Below, piece by piece: positions 42,652 through 50,849 of a DNA stretch of 64,000 nucleotides. Below the pieces are notes generated by a model. It saw only the letters and a program-made list of their open reading frames with translations, was not told where the DNA came from and did not search any database. Made by a program: the position numbers and the translations under genes. Position 1 is the first letter of the stretch. Each line of letters opens with the position of its first letter. Source of the DNA: RYN-230 sp963844695 (GTDB taxonomy: Bacteria > Actinomycetota > Actinomycetes > Streptosporangiales > Streptosporangiaceae); the NCBI GenBank assembly GCA_963844695.1, contig CAWJPL010000021.1:1-64000 (forward strand), in the 5' to 3' direction.

Positions 42652-43818
42652 TTACCCGCTGTCGCCGATGGCCGGCGCGCCAGCGGCCGCGCCGCGCCGG
42701 GCGTAGAGAGTGTCGAGCTCGTCGAGGAACCGGTCGGGCTCCGCCAGCCACCGCGGGGTGTCGGCGAAAAGCTCGATCATCGCGTTCTGGAACGCCGCGA
42801 AGCCCGGTGCGCGGGGCCGGGTCCAGGACGCGGCCATGACCCGGCTGGTCCCGGAGAAGAAACCGCCCGCGGCCTGGTCCGCGACGGGGTCAGACCAGGC
42901 CGCGTGGTGTGCGGGCTGACCGCCGGCCGCCAGGTAGGTGCCCTGCTGGGTGCCGGCCGAGGCCACGTGCAGGGCGTAGCCGAGCGCCGCGTCGCGATGC
43001 GGGCGGTGCGCCGAGACCAGCAGGCCCGCGCCACCGAGCAGCGCGCCGGCCGGGTCCCCGCCCGCGGTGAACCGGGGGATGTCGCCGAACACGACCCGCC
43101 GCCCGGGGTGCCCCGGCCGGGAGTAGTTCAGGTACCCGAAGATCAGCGGCGCGTACCAGAAGTCGTCGCGGGCGGACAGCTCGTCCAGCACGGCGATCGG
43201 GTTCATCGTCCGGCAGCGCGGATCGCTGGCCCGGGCGGCCGCACGGAGCAGGTCGAGTGCGCGGCGGGCCGCGCCCCGGTCGATGACGTGGCCCGCGGCG
43301 AAGGTGAGCGGATAGCCGAGCCCGGCGAGCAGGGTGAGCATGCTGGCCGCCGCGTCCACGTCGCACAGCGGCCACAGCACCCGGCCGCGCCGACTCAGCT
43401 CGAGCACGTCGTCCCACGTCCCGGGCGGTTCGGGGAGCAGGTCCGGGCGCCACGCGCTGACCTGGCAGGCGGCGTCTACGGCCAGCGCCCACTGGTGGCC
43501 GTCGTAGTGATAGCTCTGGTGGGACCGGCCGGGGGAGTGGTCGGCCAGGGAGCGCAGCTCACCGGCGCTGGCGAACTCGTCGACCGGGACCGCGCACCCG
43601 GTCGCGGCGATCAGCCCGACGTGCGGATGATCGATCACGACCAGGTCGTAGCGGCGGGCGAGGTCCTCCACCGGGGACACCCCGAACTCCTTCAGCGATC
43701 TGGGTTCCCAGCGGACCTGGACGGCGCCGCCGGTGATCCGCTCGTACTCAGCCGCGGTGGCCACCATGGGGGCATGGCCCCGCTCGTGCTGCCACGACGA
43801 CCCGGTCAGCTGGACCAT
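42652..43818 (-). CDS. Solute-binding-protein-fold protein without signal peptide
   Basis: 388 residues resembling family 1 extracellular solute-binding proteins: LTGSSWQHERGHAPMVATAAEYERITG at the very N-terminus (split here as LTGSSWQHERGHAP and AAEYERITGG), VRWEPRSLKEFG, YDLVVIDHPHVGLIAATGC, WDDVLELSRRG and a C-terminal FQNAMIELFADTPRWL. The fold starts within ten residues of the start codon: there is no signal peptide, lipobox or Tat motif. No ABC permease or ATPase gene is in the window. It may be a cytoplasmic sensor or carrier of the pathway substrate. Confidence 0.8.
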   Translation of the reverse strand: MVQLTGSSWQHERGHAPMVATAAEYERITGGAVQVRWEPRSLKEFGVSPVEDLARRYDLVVIDHPHVGLIAATGCAVPVDEFASAGELRSLADHSPGRSHQSYHYDGHQWALAVDAACQVSAWRPDLLPEPPGTWDDVLELSRRGRVLWPLCDVDAAASMLTLLAGLGYPLTFAAGHVIDRGAARRALDLLRAAARASDPRCRTMNPIAVLDELSARDDFWYAPLIFGYLNYSRPGHPGRRVVFGDIPRFTAGGDPAGALLGGAGLLVSAHRPHRDAALGYALHVASAGTQQGTYLAAGGQPAHHAAWSDPVADQAAGGFFSGTSRVMAASWTRPRAPGFAAFQNAMIELFADTPRWLAEPDRFLDELDTLYARRGAAAGAPAIGDSG

Positions 43819-43820
43819 GG

Positions 43821-44609
43821 TCAGAACGCGGCCTGCGCGGTCAGGCCGGCGTCGGCCACGACGGCCGCGCCGGTCATCGCGCTGGCGTCCGAACTCAGCA
43901 GGAAGAGCACGACCGCGGCGATCTCCTCCGGCTCGATGACGGTCCCCCGGGGGTGGATACGGCCCCAGGTCTCGATCGTCTCCTCCGGGTCACCGGGGGC
44001 CAGCTCGGCGGCGCGCCGGAGCATGGGCGTGCGCACCGAGCCCGGCAGCACGCAGTTCACCCGGATCCGGTCCTGGGCGTGGTCAAGGGCCAGGGACTTG
44101 GTCAGGGAGACGACGCCGCCCTTGGACGCCGCGTACGAGGCCACCTCACGCTGGCTGGCCAGCGCCTGGACCGAGGCCATGTTCACGATCGCGCCGCCAC
44201 CGCGGGCGCGCAGGTGCGGGACGGCGTACTTGGCCATCAGGAACTGGCCCTTGAGGTTGGTGTCCACCACCGTGTCCCAGTCCTGTTCCCGGTACTCCGG
44301 CAGGACGCCGTAGATGACCACGCCCGCGTTGTTGACCAGGAGGTCCAGGCCGTCGAAGGCGTCCACGGCGGCCTGGACGGCCCGCTCAGCGTCGGCGGCG
44401 TCCGTGACGCTGCCGCCCACCGCGATGGCGCGCCCGCCGTCTTCGGTGATCTGGGTGCTGACCTGCCCGGCAGCGGCCGCGTCCTGGTCCACGACGGCTA
44501 CCGCCGCGCCCTCGCCAGCCAGCGCCCGGGCGATCGCGGCTCCGATGCCCATCCCGGACCCGGTGACCAGGCCGGTCTTCCCGGTGAAACGCGCGTATGA
44601 GCCTGCCAT
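43821..44609 (-). CDS. Short-chain dehydrogenase/reductase
   Basis: A 262-residue classical SDR: VTGSGMGIGAAIARAL, acidic VVDQDAAAAG after beta-2 (NAD preference), LLVNNAGVVIYGV, NMASVQALAS, SYAASKGGVVSLTKSLALDH and VLPGSVRTPML. It is similar in layout to the SDR at 48939, suggesting duplicated dehydrogenases for two steps of one route. It is two bases from the solute-binding-fold gene. Confidence 0.92.
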   Translation of the reverse strand: MAGSYARFTGKTGLVTGSGMGIGAAIARALAGEGAAVAVVDQDAAAAGQVSTQITEDGGRAIAVGGSVTDAADAERAVQAAVDAFDGLDLLVNNAGVVIYGVLPEYREQDWDTVVDTNLKGQFLMAKYAVPHLRARGGGAIVNMASVQALASQREVASYAASKGGVVSLTKSLALDHAQDRIRVNCVLPGSVRTPMLRRAAELAPGDPEETIETWGRIHPRGTVIEPEEIAAVVLFLLSSDASAMTGAAVVADAGLTAQAAF

Positions 44610-44708
44610 CCTCGTTCTCCGCCTCCCTCTAGAATTTCCCGGCCGGGCTGGGTGCCGGTCCCCCCGGCGCGGTCCCCCGGGCCGGTCGTCCGGGTCCGGT
44701 CGCCCCGG

Positions 44709-45737
44709 TCAGGCCAGCTCGACCCGGCCGCCCTCGCCGATGCCAGCCACCGCGGTGGCCCCCTCGAACAGCACGGCCTCCAGGACCACCTGCCGCGCCG
44801 CGCCGCCCGCGAAGCGGGTGCCGGCCTGGCCCCGGGCCCGGGCGCCGCGCATGCCGTGGCCCGGGATCGTGCCCGCGGGCTCCACCGCGACGGCGTAGGC
44901 CCGCTGATACCAGGGCCAGCCCTCGCCGGACATCACCTCCTGCCAGAGCCAGGCCTGGCCGAACGTGTCCAGCGGCCAGCGGAGCCCCACGCCCAGCCGC
45001 AGCCGGGGGTTGGTGATCGCGAAGTAGCCGCTGGTGAAGTCGCCCAGGTAGGCCAGGACGGCCCGTGGCTCCCCGGGCCCGGGGATCCGGCGCAGGTCGA
45101 GCGGGTCCCCGGCGGCGGTGCTGGCGTGCGGCCACGCATGCCGGCTGCCCGGGGCCAGCAGTGTGCCGGGTGCCTCGTCGTCGGCGAGCACGCTCCGGCA
45201 GCCTGCGGACAGCAGGCAGCCGCCGTCCAGGAACGGGGCGCCGAACGCGGGGTGATGACTCCACATCACTTCCAGGTCGGCGGCCGACTCGTTGGTGACC
45301 GTCTCGGCCAGCCGCAGTACCGGGCCATCCAGGGTGAACTCGCGCTCAATCCGCAGGGGCACCGTGAACAGCCGGGTCGCCAGCGTGGCCCAGGTGTCAC
45401 CCGTCCCGGTCACCGTCCAGGGAACCAGGGCCGCCTCGCCGTGATAACCCCAGGTCACGCCCTGCTCCATGCACTCGTCGCCGCCGTTGGGCAGCAGCAC
45501 CTGCCAGCCGCCGGGGTAGGCCTCGACCCAGCGTTCCATCGACGAGGCGGCCCGCAGCCACGGGCCGGGAGACCGGATACCCCACGGTGACTTGAACAGC
45601 ACGTCCACGCCGGTCCGCCGGTCGGCCAGCGCGTAGATGTCTGCGCCCTTGGCCGGCAGGATCGTGACCTGGAGATCGTCGTTACGCAGCATCAGCGTGG
45701 CCGCGGGCCCGGGCTCAGTTCTGGGTGAGTGCCGCAC
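44709..45737 (-). CDS. DUF4432 / aldose 1-epimerase-like protein
   Basis: 342 residues, galactose-mutarotase-like fold: VTILPAKGADIYALADRRTG, LFKSPWGIR, WQVLLPNGGDECMEQGVTWGYHGEAAL, MWSHHPAFGAPFL and a C-terminal WLWQEVMSGEGWPWY. Such proteins act on sugars or uronates. The start is GTG with GGAG five bases upstream. It supports a carbohydrate-like substrate for this locus. Confidence 0.85.
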   Translation of the reverse strand: MRHSPRTEPGPAATLMLRNDDLQVTILPAKGADIYALADRRTGVDVLFKSPWGIRSPGPWLRAASSMERWVEAYPGGWQVLLPNGGDECMEQGVTWGYHGEAALVPWTVTGTGDTWATLATRLFTVPLRIEREFTLDGPVLRLAETVTNESAADLEVMWSHHPAFGAPFLDGGCLLSAGCRSVLADDEAPGTLLAPGSRHAWPHASTAAGDPLDLRRIPGPGEPRAVLAYLGDFTSGYFAITNPRLRLGVGLRWPLDTFGQAWLWQEVMSGEGWPWYQRAYAVAVEPAGTIPGHGMRGARARGQAGTRFAGGAARQVVLEAVLFEGATAVAGIGEGGRVELA

Positions 45738-45749
45738 CGGTACTCCGCA

Positions 45750-46730
45750 TCACGATGTCCTGGCACGTGGCACCCACGCCGCGTCCAGCAGTCCTTCTCT
45801 GGCCAGCGCGTACAGATGGGCCCGCGCGGTGGCCACGGTCTGGGGCGAGACCGGGGGCCTGGTGCCCACCGTCTCGCCGAGTGCTGCGGCGAGGTCCCTG
45901 GTCAGCAGCGGCTCCGGGCCCCGGGATGCGACCATCTCCCGGGCGATCTGGTCGGCTGCGTCGATGAACGAGAGGCTGTCCCGCAGGAAAGCCAGGCCCT
46001 CGGCCCGCGGCATGGCCGCGACGTGGGCCGGGCAGAGCAGCTGGAACGGGACGTCGAGCAGGCGCCGCAGGCCCCGCCGCGTCTCCTCGACGTCGAGGTA
46101 CAGCGGCGCGAACACCGAGGTGCCGTCGCAGCTGGGGGTCCCGTGGCCCTGCACCGCGTCGCCCGTGAACAGCGCCCCGCTGGCCGGGTCGAAATAGGCA
46201 CAGTGTCCCCAGGTATGCCCGCGGGTCTCGACCACGCTAAGCGGGTGGCCGCCCACCGTCACCGTGTCCCCGTCCCGGAGCAGCACGTCCACGCGCGGCT
46301 CCGGACGGCACAGGCCGGCCAGGAAGTCCCGGGTGTCACGCAGGTCCATGATCCCTGGATAGTCGGCCCAGAAACGGGTCCACTGCTTGTCGAACGACTC
46401 CACCCAGGCGGTGTCCTCCAGGGGTGCGGCGATACGCGCGGCCGGGGCCACGCCGCGCCAGGTGCCCTGGCCGCCGGAGTGATCCGGGTGCCCGTGCGTG
46501 GCCAGCAGGACGTCCGCCTGACCGGGAGCGAAGCCGGCCTGCTGGATGGCCGCGGTGAGCGTCGCTTCCCTGGTGCTGGCGATGCCAGGATCGACCAGCC
46601 CGAAACGGCCGGTGCCCGCGAGCAGGTACGTCCACAGCGGGGCGTTGCACACGTCGGGATAGTCGGTCGGGAGCTGATATATCCCGTGCCTCAGGTCGCG
46701 TACCTCCCCGGGCGCTCCCGTGGCGGGCAT
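45750..46730 (-). CDS. Metallo-beta-lactamase fold hydrolase
   Basis: 326 residues. Metal motif ATHGHPDHSGG (HxHxDH), then TRGHTWGHCAYF, TGDAVQGHGTP and LLCPAHVAAM provide the usual binuclear zinc ligands. A lactonase or thioesterase role is possible. The ATG shares one base with the CaiB stop (TGATG). A C-terminal helical region (about 70 residues) resembles the tail of lactonase-2-like enzymes. Confidence 0.9.
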   Translation of the reverse strand: MPATGAPGEVRDLRHGIYQLPTDYPDVCNAPLWTYLLAGTGRFGLVDPGIASTREATLTAAIQQAGFAPGQADVLLATHGHPDHSGGQGTWRGVAPAARIAAPLEDTAWVESFDKQWTRFWADYPGIMDLRDTRDFLAGLCRPEPRVDVLLRDGDTVTVGGHPLSVVETRGHTWGHCAYFDPASGALFTGDAVQGHGTPSCDGTSVFAPLYLDVEETRRGLRRLLDVPFQLLCPAHVAAMPRAEGLAFLRDSLSFIDAADQIAREMVASRGPEPLLTRDLAAALGETVGTRPPVSPQTVATARAHLYALAREGLLDAAWVPRARTS

Positions 46731-47884
46731 CAGCCGTCCTCCTGGCCGAAGATCTCCCCGGTGTGCGCGCCGAGGTCCGGCACGCCGCGGTGGATGGCGA
46801 CCGGTGTCGCGGAGAAGACGAACGGCGAGGCGGGCGTGCGGAAGGACTGGCCGCCGTCACCGATCGGCACCTCCCAGAACATGCCGTTGTGCAGCGCCTG
46901 CGGGTCCTGCACCAGATCGTCGTAGTCCTGGATCGGCGCGCACCACACGTCGTGGGCGAGCAGCGCCTCCAGCCAGTGCGCGGTGGTCCCGGTCTTCAGC
47001 CGGGCGGCCAGGGCCGCGTAGATCTCCGCGCGGTGCTCGAGCATGAGCGCGTTCGTGTCGTACTGGGCCAGGCCGGGCAGGTCGAGGGCCCGGCCGACGA
47101 TGGGGCACGGTGTCATGGCGATGGCGACCCCGCCGTCCGCGGTCGGGTAGAGCCCGAACGGCGCGGTGGCCCAGATAGATCCGTGGTTCTCCGCCGGGCG
47201 CGGCGGGATGGAACCGTGGTTGAGGTAATAGGTCAGTTCCTGCTGCTGGGCCGAGATCGTGCAGCTGAACAGGTCCAGCTCGACCCGCTGCCCCTGACCG
47301 GTCTGGCGCCGGTGCTCCAGCGCGGCCAGGATGCCGATCACGATGTGCAGCGCGGTGTACTGGTCGGCGATCCCGATGCCGGCGGCGGTGGGCGGATCTG
47401 CGCCCCGGCCGGTCAGCCACAGCATCCCGGTCAGGGCCTGGATGAGCATGTCCTGCCCGGGGCGGGTCACGTACGGTCCGGTCTGGCCGTAGCCGGAGGA
47501 GCTGACGAAGATGACGGCCGGGTTCCGCTCGGCGAACGCGTCGTAGCCCAGGCCGAGGCGGGTCATGACGCCCGGCCGGAAGTTCTCGACCACCACGTCG
47601 AACCCGGGCGCCAGGGCCAGGATCCGCTCGCGGGCCTGCTCGTCCTTCAGGTCGGCGGTCACGCTGCGCTTGTTGCGGTTGAAGGCGAGGAAAGAGTCGG
47701 TCTGGCCGTGGGTGTGCCCGTCCAGGATGCCCCAGTGCCTGCTCCATTCCCCCTCGGCGCGCTCGATCTTGACCACGTCGGCGCCGAGGTCGCCGAGGAT
47801 CTGCGTGGCCAGCGGGCCCTGCACGAGCGCGGTGAAGTCCAGCACCCGGAGGTGGCTCAGGGGTCCTGGGGCGTCGGCGGTCAC
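46730..47884 (-). CDS. CaiB/BaiF family (type III) CoA-transferase
   Basis: 384 residues. Seen: LRVLDFTALVQGPLATQILGDLGADVVKIE, split as LRVLDFTALVQGPL and GDLGADVVKIERAEG; FLAFNRNKRSVTADLK; PGQDMLIQALTGMLWLTG with the predicted nucleophilic Asp; and AHDVWCAPIQDYDDLVQDPQ. It transfers CoA from a CoA thioester to a carboxylic acid. It starts with GTG overlapping the epimerase stop (GTGA). Its presence implies that an acid in this pathway is activated. Confidence 0.93.
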   Translation of the reverse strand: MTADAPGPLSHLRVLDFTALVQGPLATQILGDLGADVVKIERAEGEWSRHWGILDGHTHGQTDSFLAFNRNKRSVTADLKDEQARERILALAPGFDVVVENFRPGVMTRLGLGYDAFAERNPAVIFVSSSGYGQTGPYVTRPGQDMLIQALTGMLWLTGRGADPPTAAGIGIADQYTALHIVIGILAALEHRRQTGQGQRVELDLFSCTISAQQQELTYYLNHGSIPPRPAENHGSIWATAPFGLYPTADGGVAIAMTPCPIVGRALDLPGLAQYDTNALMLEHRAEIYAALAARLKTGTTAHWLEALLAHDVWCAPIQDYDDLVQDPQALHNGMFWEVPIGDGGQSFRTPASPFVFSATPVAIHRGVPDLGAHTGEIFGQEDG

Positions 47885-48870
47885 GGCTGCGGCGGGGAGA
47901 CGAGCCCGGCGGCCAGGGCGTCCTGGAAGCCCTTGATGGTCTCGGCCACCCCGTCGGCCAGCGCGGCATTGGGGACGTCGCCGACCGCGTCGTAGATCGC
48001 CGGGGGGGCGAGCAGCGACGGCACCGGAATGAGCTTGTCGTCCCACGTAATGAGCTGCCCGGTGCCCGGGAGGATCTCGTCGATGAGCCCGGCCAGCGCG
48101 GGCACGCCGACCCGGCGCCCCGGCACGTTCAGGCTGATGGCCTCCCCCGACCCGGCGGCGGCGCGGGCCGACGCGATGAAGGCGCGGGCACAGTCAGGCG
48201 CGTAGGTGAGCAGCATGCTGCCGCTGAACTTGATCCGGAACGGCACGCCGGCGGCCGCGGCGAGCATGGCCTTGGTCGGGTCCGACGTCATTCCCTGGTC
48301 GCGGCCGAGACCGTAGACGATGAACGGCCGGAGCGCCACCGAGCCGATCCCGTGCTGGGCCGCGTAGACCTTGGCGGTGCCCTCGTTGGCCGCCTTGTAC
48401 ACGCCGTAGAAGGAGTCCGGCAGCAGCGGGGAGTTGTCCGCGACCAGCCCCGCGGGGTGCGCGGCCGGGTTCCCGTAGACCGCGGCGGAGCTCGCGAAGG
48501 CCAGGCCGGCGGCCCGGCCTGCGGCCCGGACGGCCTCGAATACGTTGACGGTGCCGACCACGTTGACCGCGGCCCCGAGCGGCGGGTCCGCGGCGCAGAA
48601 CGGGAGCTGCAGACCGGCCAGGTGGACGACGTGCGTGATGCCGCGGTCGGCCACCAGGGCCGCGACGTCGGGCCCGCTGGTCACGTCCAGCTCGGCGAAT
48701 TCGGGCCGGCCGCCACCGCGCCCCTGCGAGATGAGCTCGAAGCGGCGCAGGTCGCTGTTCAGGTCGGTGGCCACCACCGGCACGCCGTCGTCGAGCAGCA
48801 GCCGCACCGCCCACGCGCCGATGCAGCCCGCGGCGCCGGTGACCAGGAATCTCTCCGTTGACATTGGCAT
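47881..48870 (-). CDS. NAD-dependent epimerase/dehydratase family protein
   Basis: 329 residues, extended SDR: FLVTGAAGCIGAWAVRLLLD, VVATDLNSDLRR, VVHLAGLQLPFCAADP, SSAAVYGNPA, and catalytic FYGVYKAANEGTAKVYA with YxxxK. Start at 48870 has GGAGG eight bases upstream. It may oxidise or epimerise a sugar acid or a hydroxy acid. Confidence 0.9.
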   Translation of the reverse strand: MPMSTERFLVTGAAGCIGAWAVRLLLDDGVPVVATDLNSDLRRFELISQGRGGGRPEFAELDVTSGPDVAALVADRGITHVVHLAGLQLPFCAADPPLGAAVNVVGTVNVFEAVRAAGRAAGLAFASSAAVYGNPAAHPAGLVADNSPLLPDSFYGVYKAANEGTAKVYAAQHGIGSVALRPFIVYGLGRDQGMTSDPTKAMLAAAAGVPFRIKFSGSMLLTYAPDCARAFIASARAAAGSGEAISLNVPGRRVGVPALAGLIDEILPGTGQLITWDDKLIPVPSLLAPPAIYDAVGDVPNAALADGVAETIKGFQDALAAGLVSPPQP

Positions 48871-48938
48871 GGGACATACCTCCGCCTGCGCGGGGCAGGC
48901 ACTAGTCGGGACGAGCGGGGTGGATGGAAGGGGCCGGG

Positions 48939-49781
48939 CTAGGTGTCGGTGATGGCGGGGGCCGGGAGCGCGACCCCGGCGAGCACGCCGCCGTCGGCAC
49001 GCAGGTCGGCTCCGGTCACGAACGAGGACAGCGGGCTGGCCAGGAACAGGATCACGTCGGCGATCTCGGCCGGAGCCCCGACCCGGCCGAGCGGGTGCAG
49101 GGAGCCCCACTGCGCGATGACGGCGTCTGGGTCCTCGGCGGAGACGTCGCGGGCGGCGGCGCGCAGCATGGGCGTGTCGACCGACCCGGGACTGACCGAG
49201 TTGACCCGGATGCCGTCGGGGGCATGATCGACCGCCATGGCCCTGGTCATGGCGACGATGGCGCCCTTGCTGGCCGTGTACGCGACCACGTTGCGCTGGG
49301 TCGCGGTGGCCTGTGCGGACGCCACGTTCACGATGGCCCCACCGCCGGCCCGCCGCATCAGCGGCACGGCCTGCCCGGCGGCGAGGAACATGCTGCGCAC
49401 GTTGACGTCGAGCACCTCGTCCCACACCGACACCGGGGTGGTTTCCGCCGTGCCGTAGCGCTGGATACCCGCCGAGTTGACCAGCACCGACAGCCGTCCG
49501 TGCCGGTCAGCCACCCCGGCCATGAAGCTGGCGATCTGCCCGGGGTCGGCGACGTCGAGGACGGTCCCGCGGGCCTCGTGCCCGGCGTCCCGCATCTCAC
49601 CGGCCGCCCGGTCCACGCCGGGCGGGTCGATGGCCGCCAGCTCGACCGCGGACCCGTGCCGGGCCAGGGTCCAGGCGGCGGCTAGGCCGATGCCGGCGCT
49701 CCCGCCGATGACCACCGAGACCGTGCCGGCCATCAGCGCGCGGCCCAGCGGGGCGCCGTCCGGGACCGGGCCGGCGGTCAC
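48939..49781 (-). CDS. Short-chain dehydrogenase/reductase
   Basis: 280 residues if translation begins at the GTG overlapping the previous stop (GTGA at 49781). Core: VVIGGSAGIGLAAAWTLA, VLVNSAGIQRYGTAE, NVASAQATATQ, AYTASKGAIVAMTRAMAVDH and VSPGSVDTPMLRA. It lacks the second N of NNAG (NSAG). It parallels the SDR at 43821. Confidence 0.9.
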   Translation of the reverse strand: MTAGPVPDGAPLGRALMAGTVSVVIGGSAGIGLAAAWTLARHGSAVELAAIDPPGVDRAAGEMRDAGHEARGTVLDVADPGQIASFMAGVADRHGRLSVLVNSAGIQRYGTAETTPVSVWDEVLDVNVRSMFLAAGQAVPLMRRAGGGAIVNVASAQATATQRNVVAYTASKGAIVAMTRAMAVDHAPDGIRVNSVSPGSVDTPMLRAAARDVSAEDPDAVIAQWGSLHPLGRVGAPAEIADVILFLASPLSSFVTGADLRADGGVLAGVALPAPAITDT

Positions 49782-50845
49782 CGGGCCCCCTCGGGCTGGC
49801 GGTCGTCCAGCTCCATCATCTCGATGAGCCCCTGGATGTAGCCGAGGGCGAAGGCGCGGCCGCGGTGGCCGTAGGGCGAGTCGCCGACCAGTGCGGGTGT
49901 GTGATCGTCGAGGATGAACCCGTCGAACCCCCCGCGGCGCAGCGCGCGCAGCACGGTCGGCGGGTGGTAGTTCCCCTCGCCCAGGAAGCATTCGGTGAAC
50001 GACGGCACGGTGCCGCGCACGTCCCGCAAGTGGACGTAGGCGATCTTGCCCGGTGGTGCCAGGTAGCCGATCGCGTCCAGCACCGCCTGCTCACCGCCCA
50101 TCTCCGAGACGGTGCCCAGGCACAGCTCGATACCGAAGCCGGGACCTGGCCAGAAGTCCGCCGCCCGCCGCAGCGCCCCGACGTCGCGGAAGATCCGGGC
50201 CACGCCGCCGAGCTCGCCGACCGGGGGGTCGTCGGGGTGCACCGCCAGGCAGACGCCGGCTTGCTCGGCGGCGGGCGCCACCGCGCGGATGAAGTACTCG
50301 AAGGAGGCCCACATGGCCGCGTCGTCCCGCTCGCCGGGGAGGTCGAACAGCGCCCCCCGGGTCCAGGAGTCCTTCTGGTCCTCGACCCGCCGGTCGCGCC
50401 GGGCGACGTAGACGTCACCGGCCCGGCCGGGCCGGCGCGCCAGGTCCAGGTCGAACGCGGACACCACCGCGCCACCGCGGCCGTCAGGAGCCACCGCGGT
50501 CCGCCAGACCGAGGTAGGCATCCAGTGGAAGCCGAGGATCGGGATACCGGCCCGGCCCATGTTCGCGACCGTCGCGATGACGTGCTCGATCTCCTCGTCC
50601 CGCCCGGGCAGCCCGAACATGGCGCTGGTGTAGAAGCTGTTCGGCAGGTTCTCGATCGCTTCCAGGCGGAGCCCGTAGGACTGCACCCGCTCGCGCAGTG
50701 CGATCAGGTCGCCCGCCTCCCAGCGCCGCTCACCCGGCAGGTCCGGCGTGTTGAACTGCACGCCTGCCGCGCCGATCTGGCGGGCGAACGCCAGGTACTC
50801 ATGCGTCGCCCGGGCGGCCTGCCCGACCGCGATGCGCATCACCAC
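49778..50845 (-). CDS. Mannonate dehydratase (UxuA)-like / sugar isomerase-type TIM barrel
   Basis: 355 residues. UxuA-like motifs: LRLEAIENLPN, GRAGIPILGFHWMPTSVWRT, VCLAVHPDDPPVGELGG (HPDDPP), ELCLGTVSEMGG, IAYVHLRDVRG and ILDDHTPALVGDSPYGHRGRAFA. UxuA removes water from D-mannonate to give 2-keto-3-deoxygluconate. The start is taken as GTG at 50845 (GGGAG seven bases upstream); the ATG two codons later is the alternative. Identity as a dehydratase of a sugar acid fits the epimerase and SDR neighbours. Confidence 0.82.
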   Translation of the reverse strand: MVMRIAVGQAARATHEYLAFARQIGAAGVQFNTPDLPGERRWEAGDLIALRERVQSYGLRLEAIENLPNSFYTSAMFGLPGRDEEIEHVIATVANMGRAGIPILGFHWMPTSVWRTAVAPDGRGGAVVSAFDLDLARRPGRAGDVYVARRDRRVEDQKDSWTRGALFDLPGERDDAAMWASFEYFIRAVAPAAEQAGVCLAVHPDDPPVGELGGVARIFRDVGALRRAADFWPGPGFGIELCLGTVSEMGGEQAVLDAIGYLAPPGKIAYVHLRDVRGTVPSFTECFLGEGNYHPPTVLRALRRGGFDGFILDDHTPALVGDSPYGHRGRAFALGYIQGLIEMMELDDRQPEGAR

Positions 50846-50849
50846 GTGC

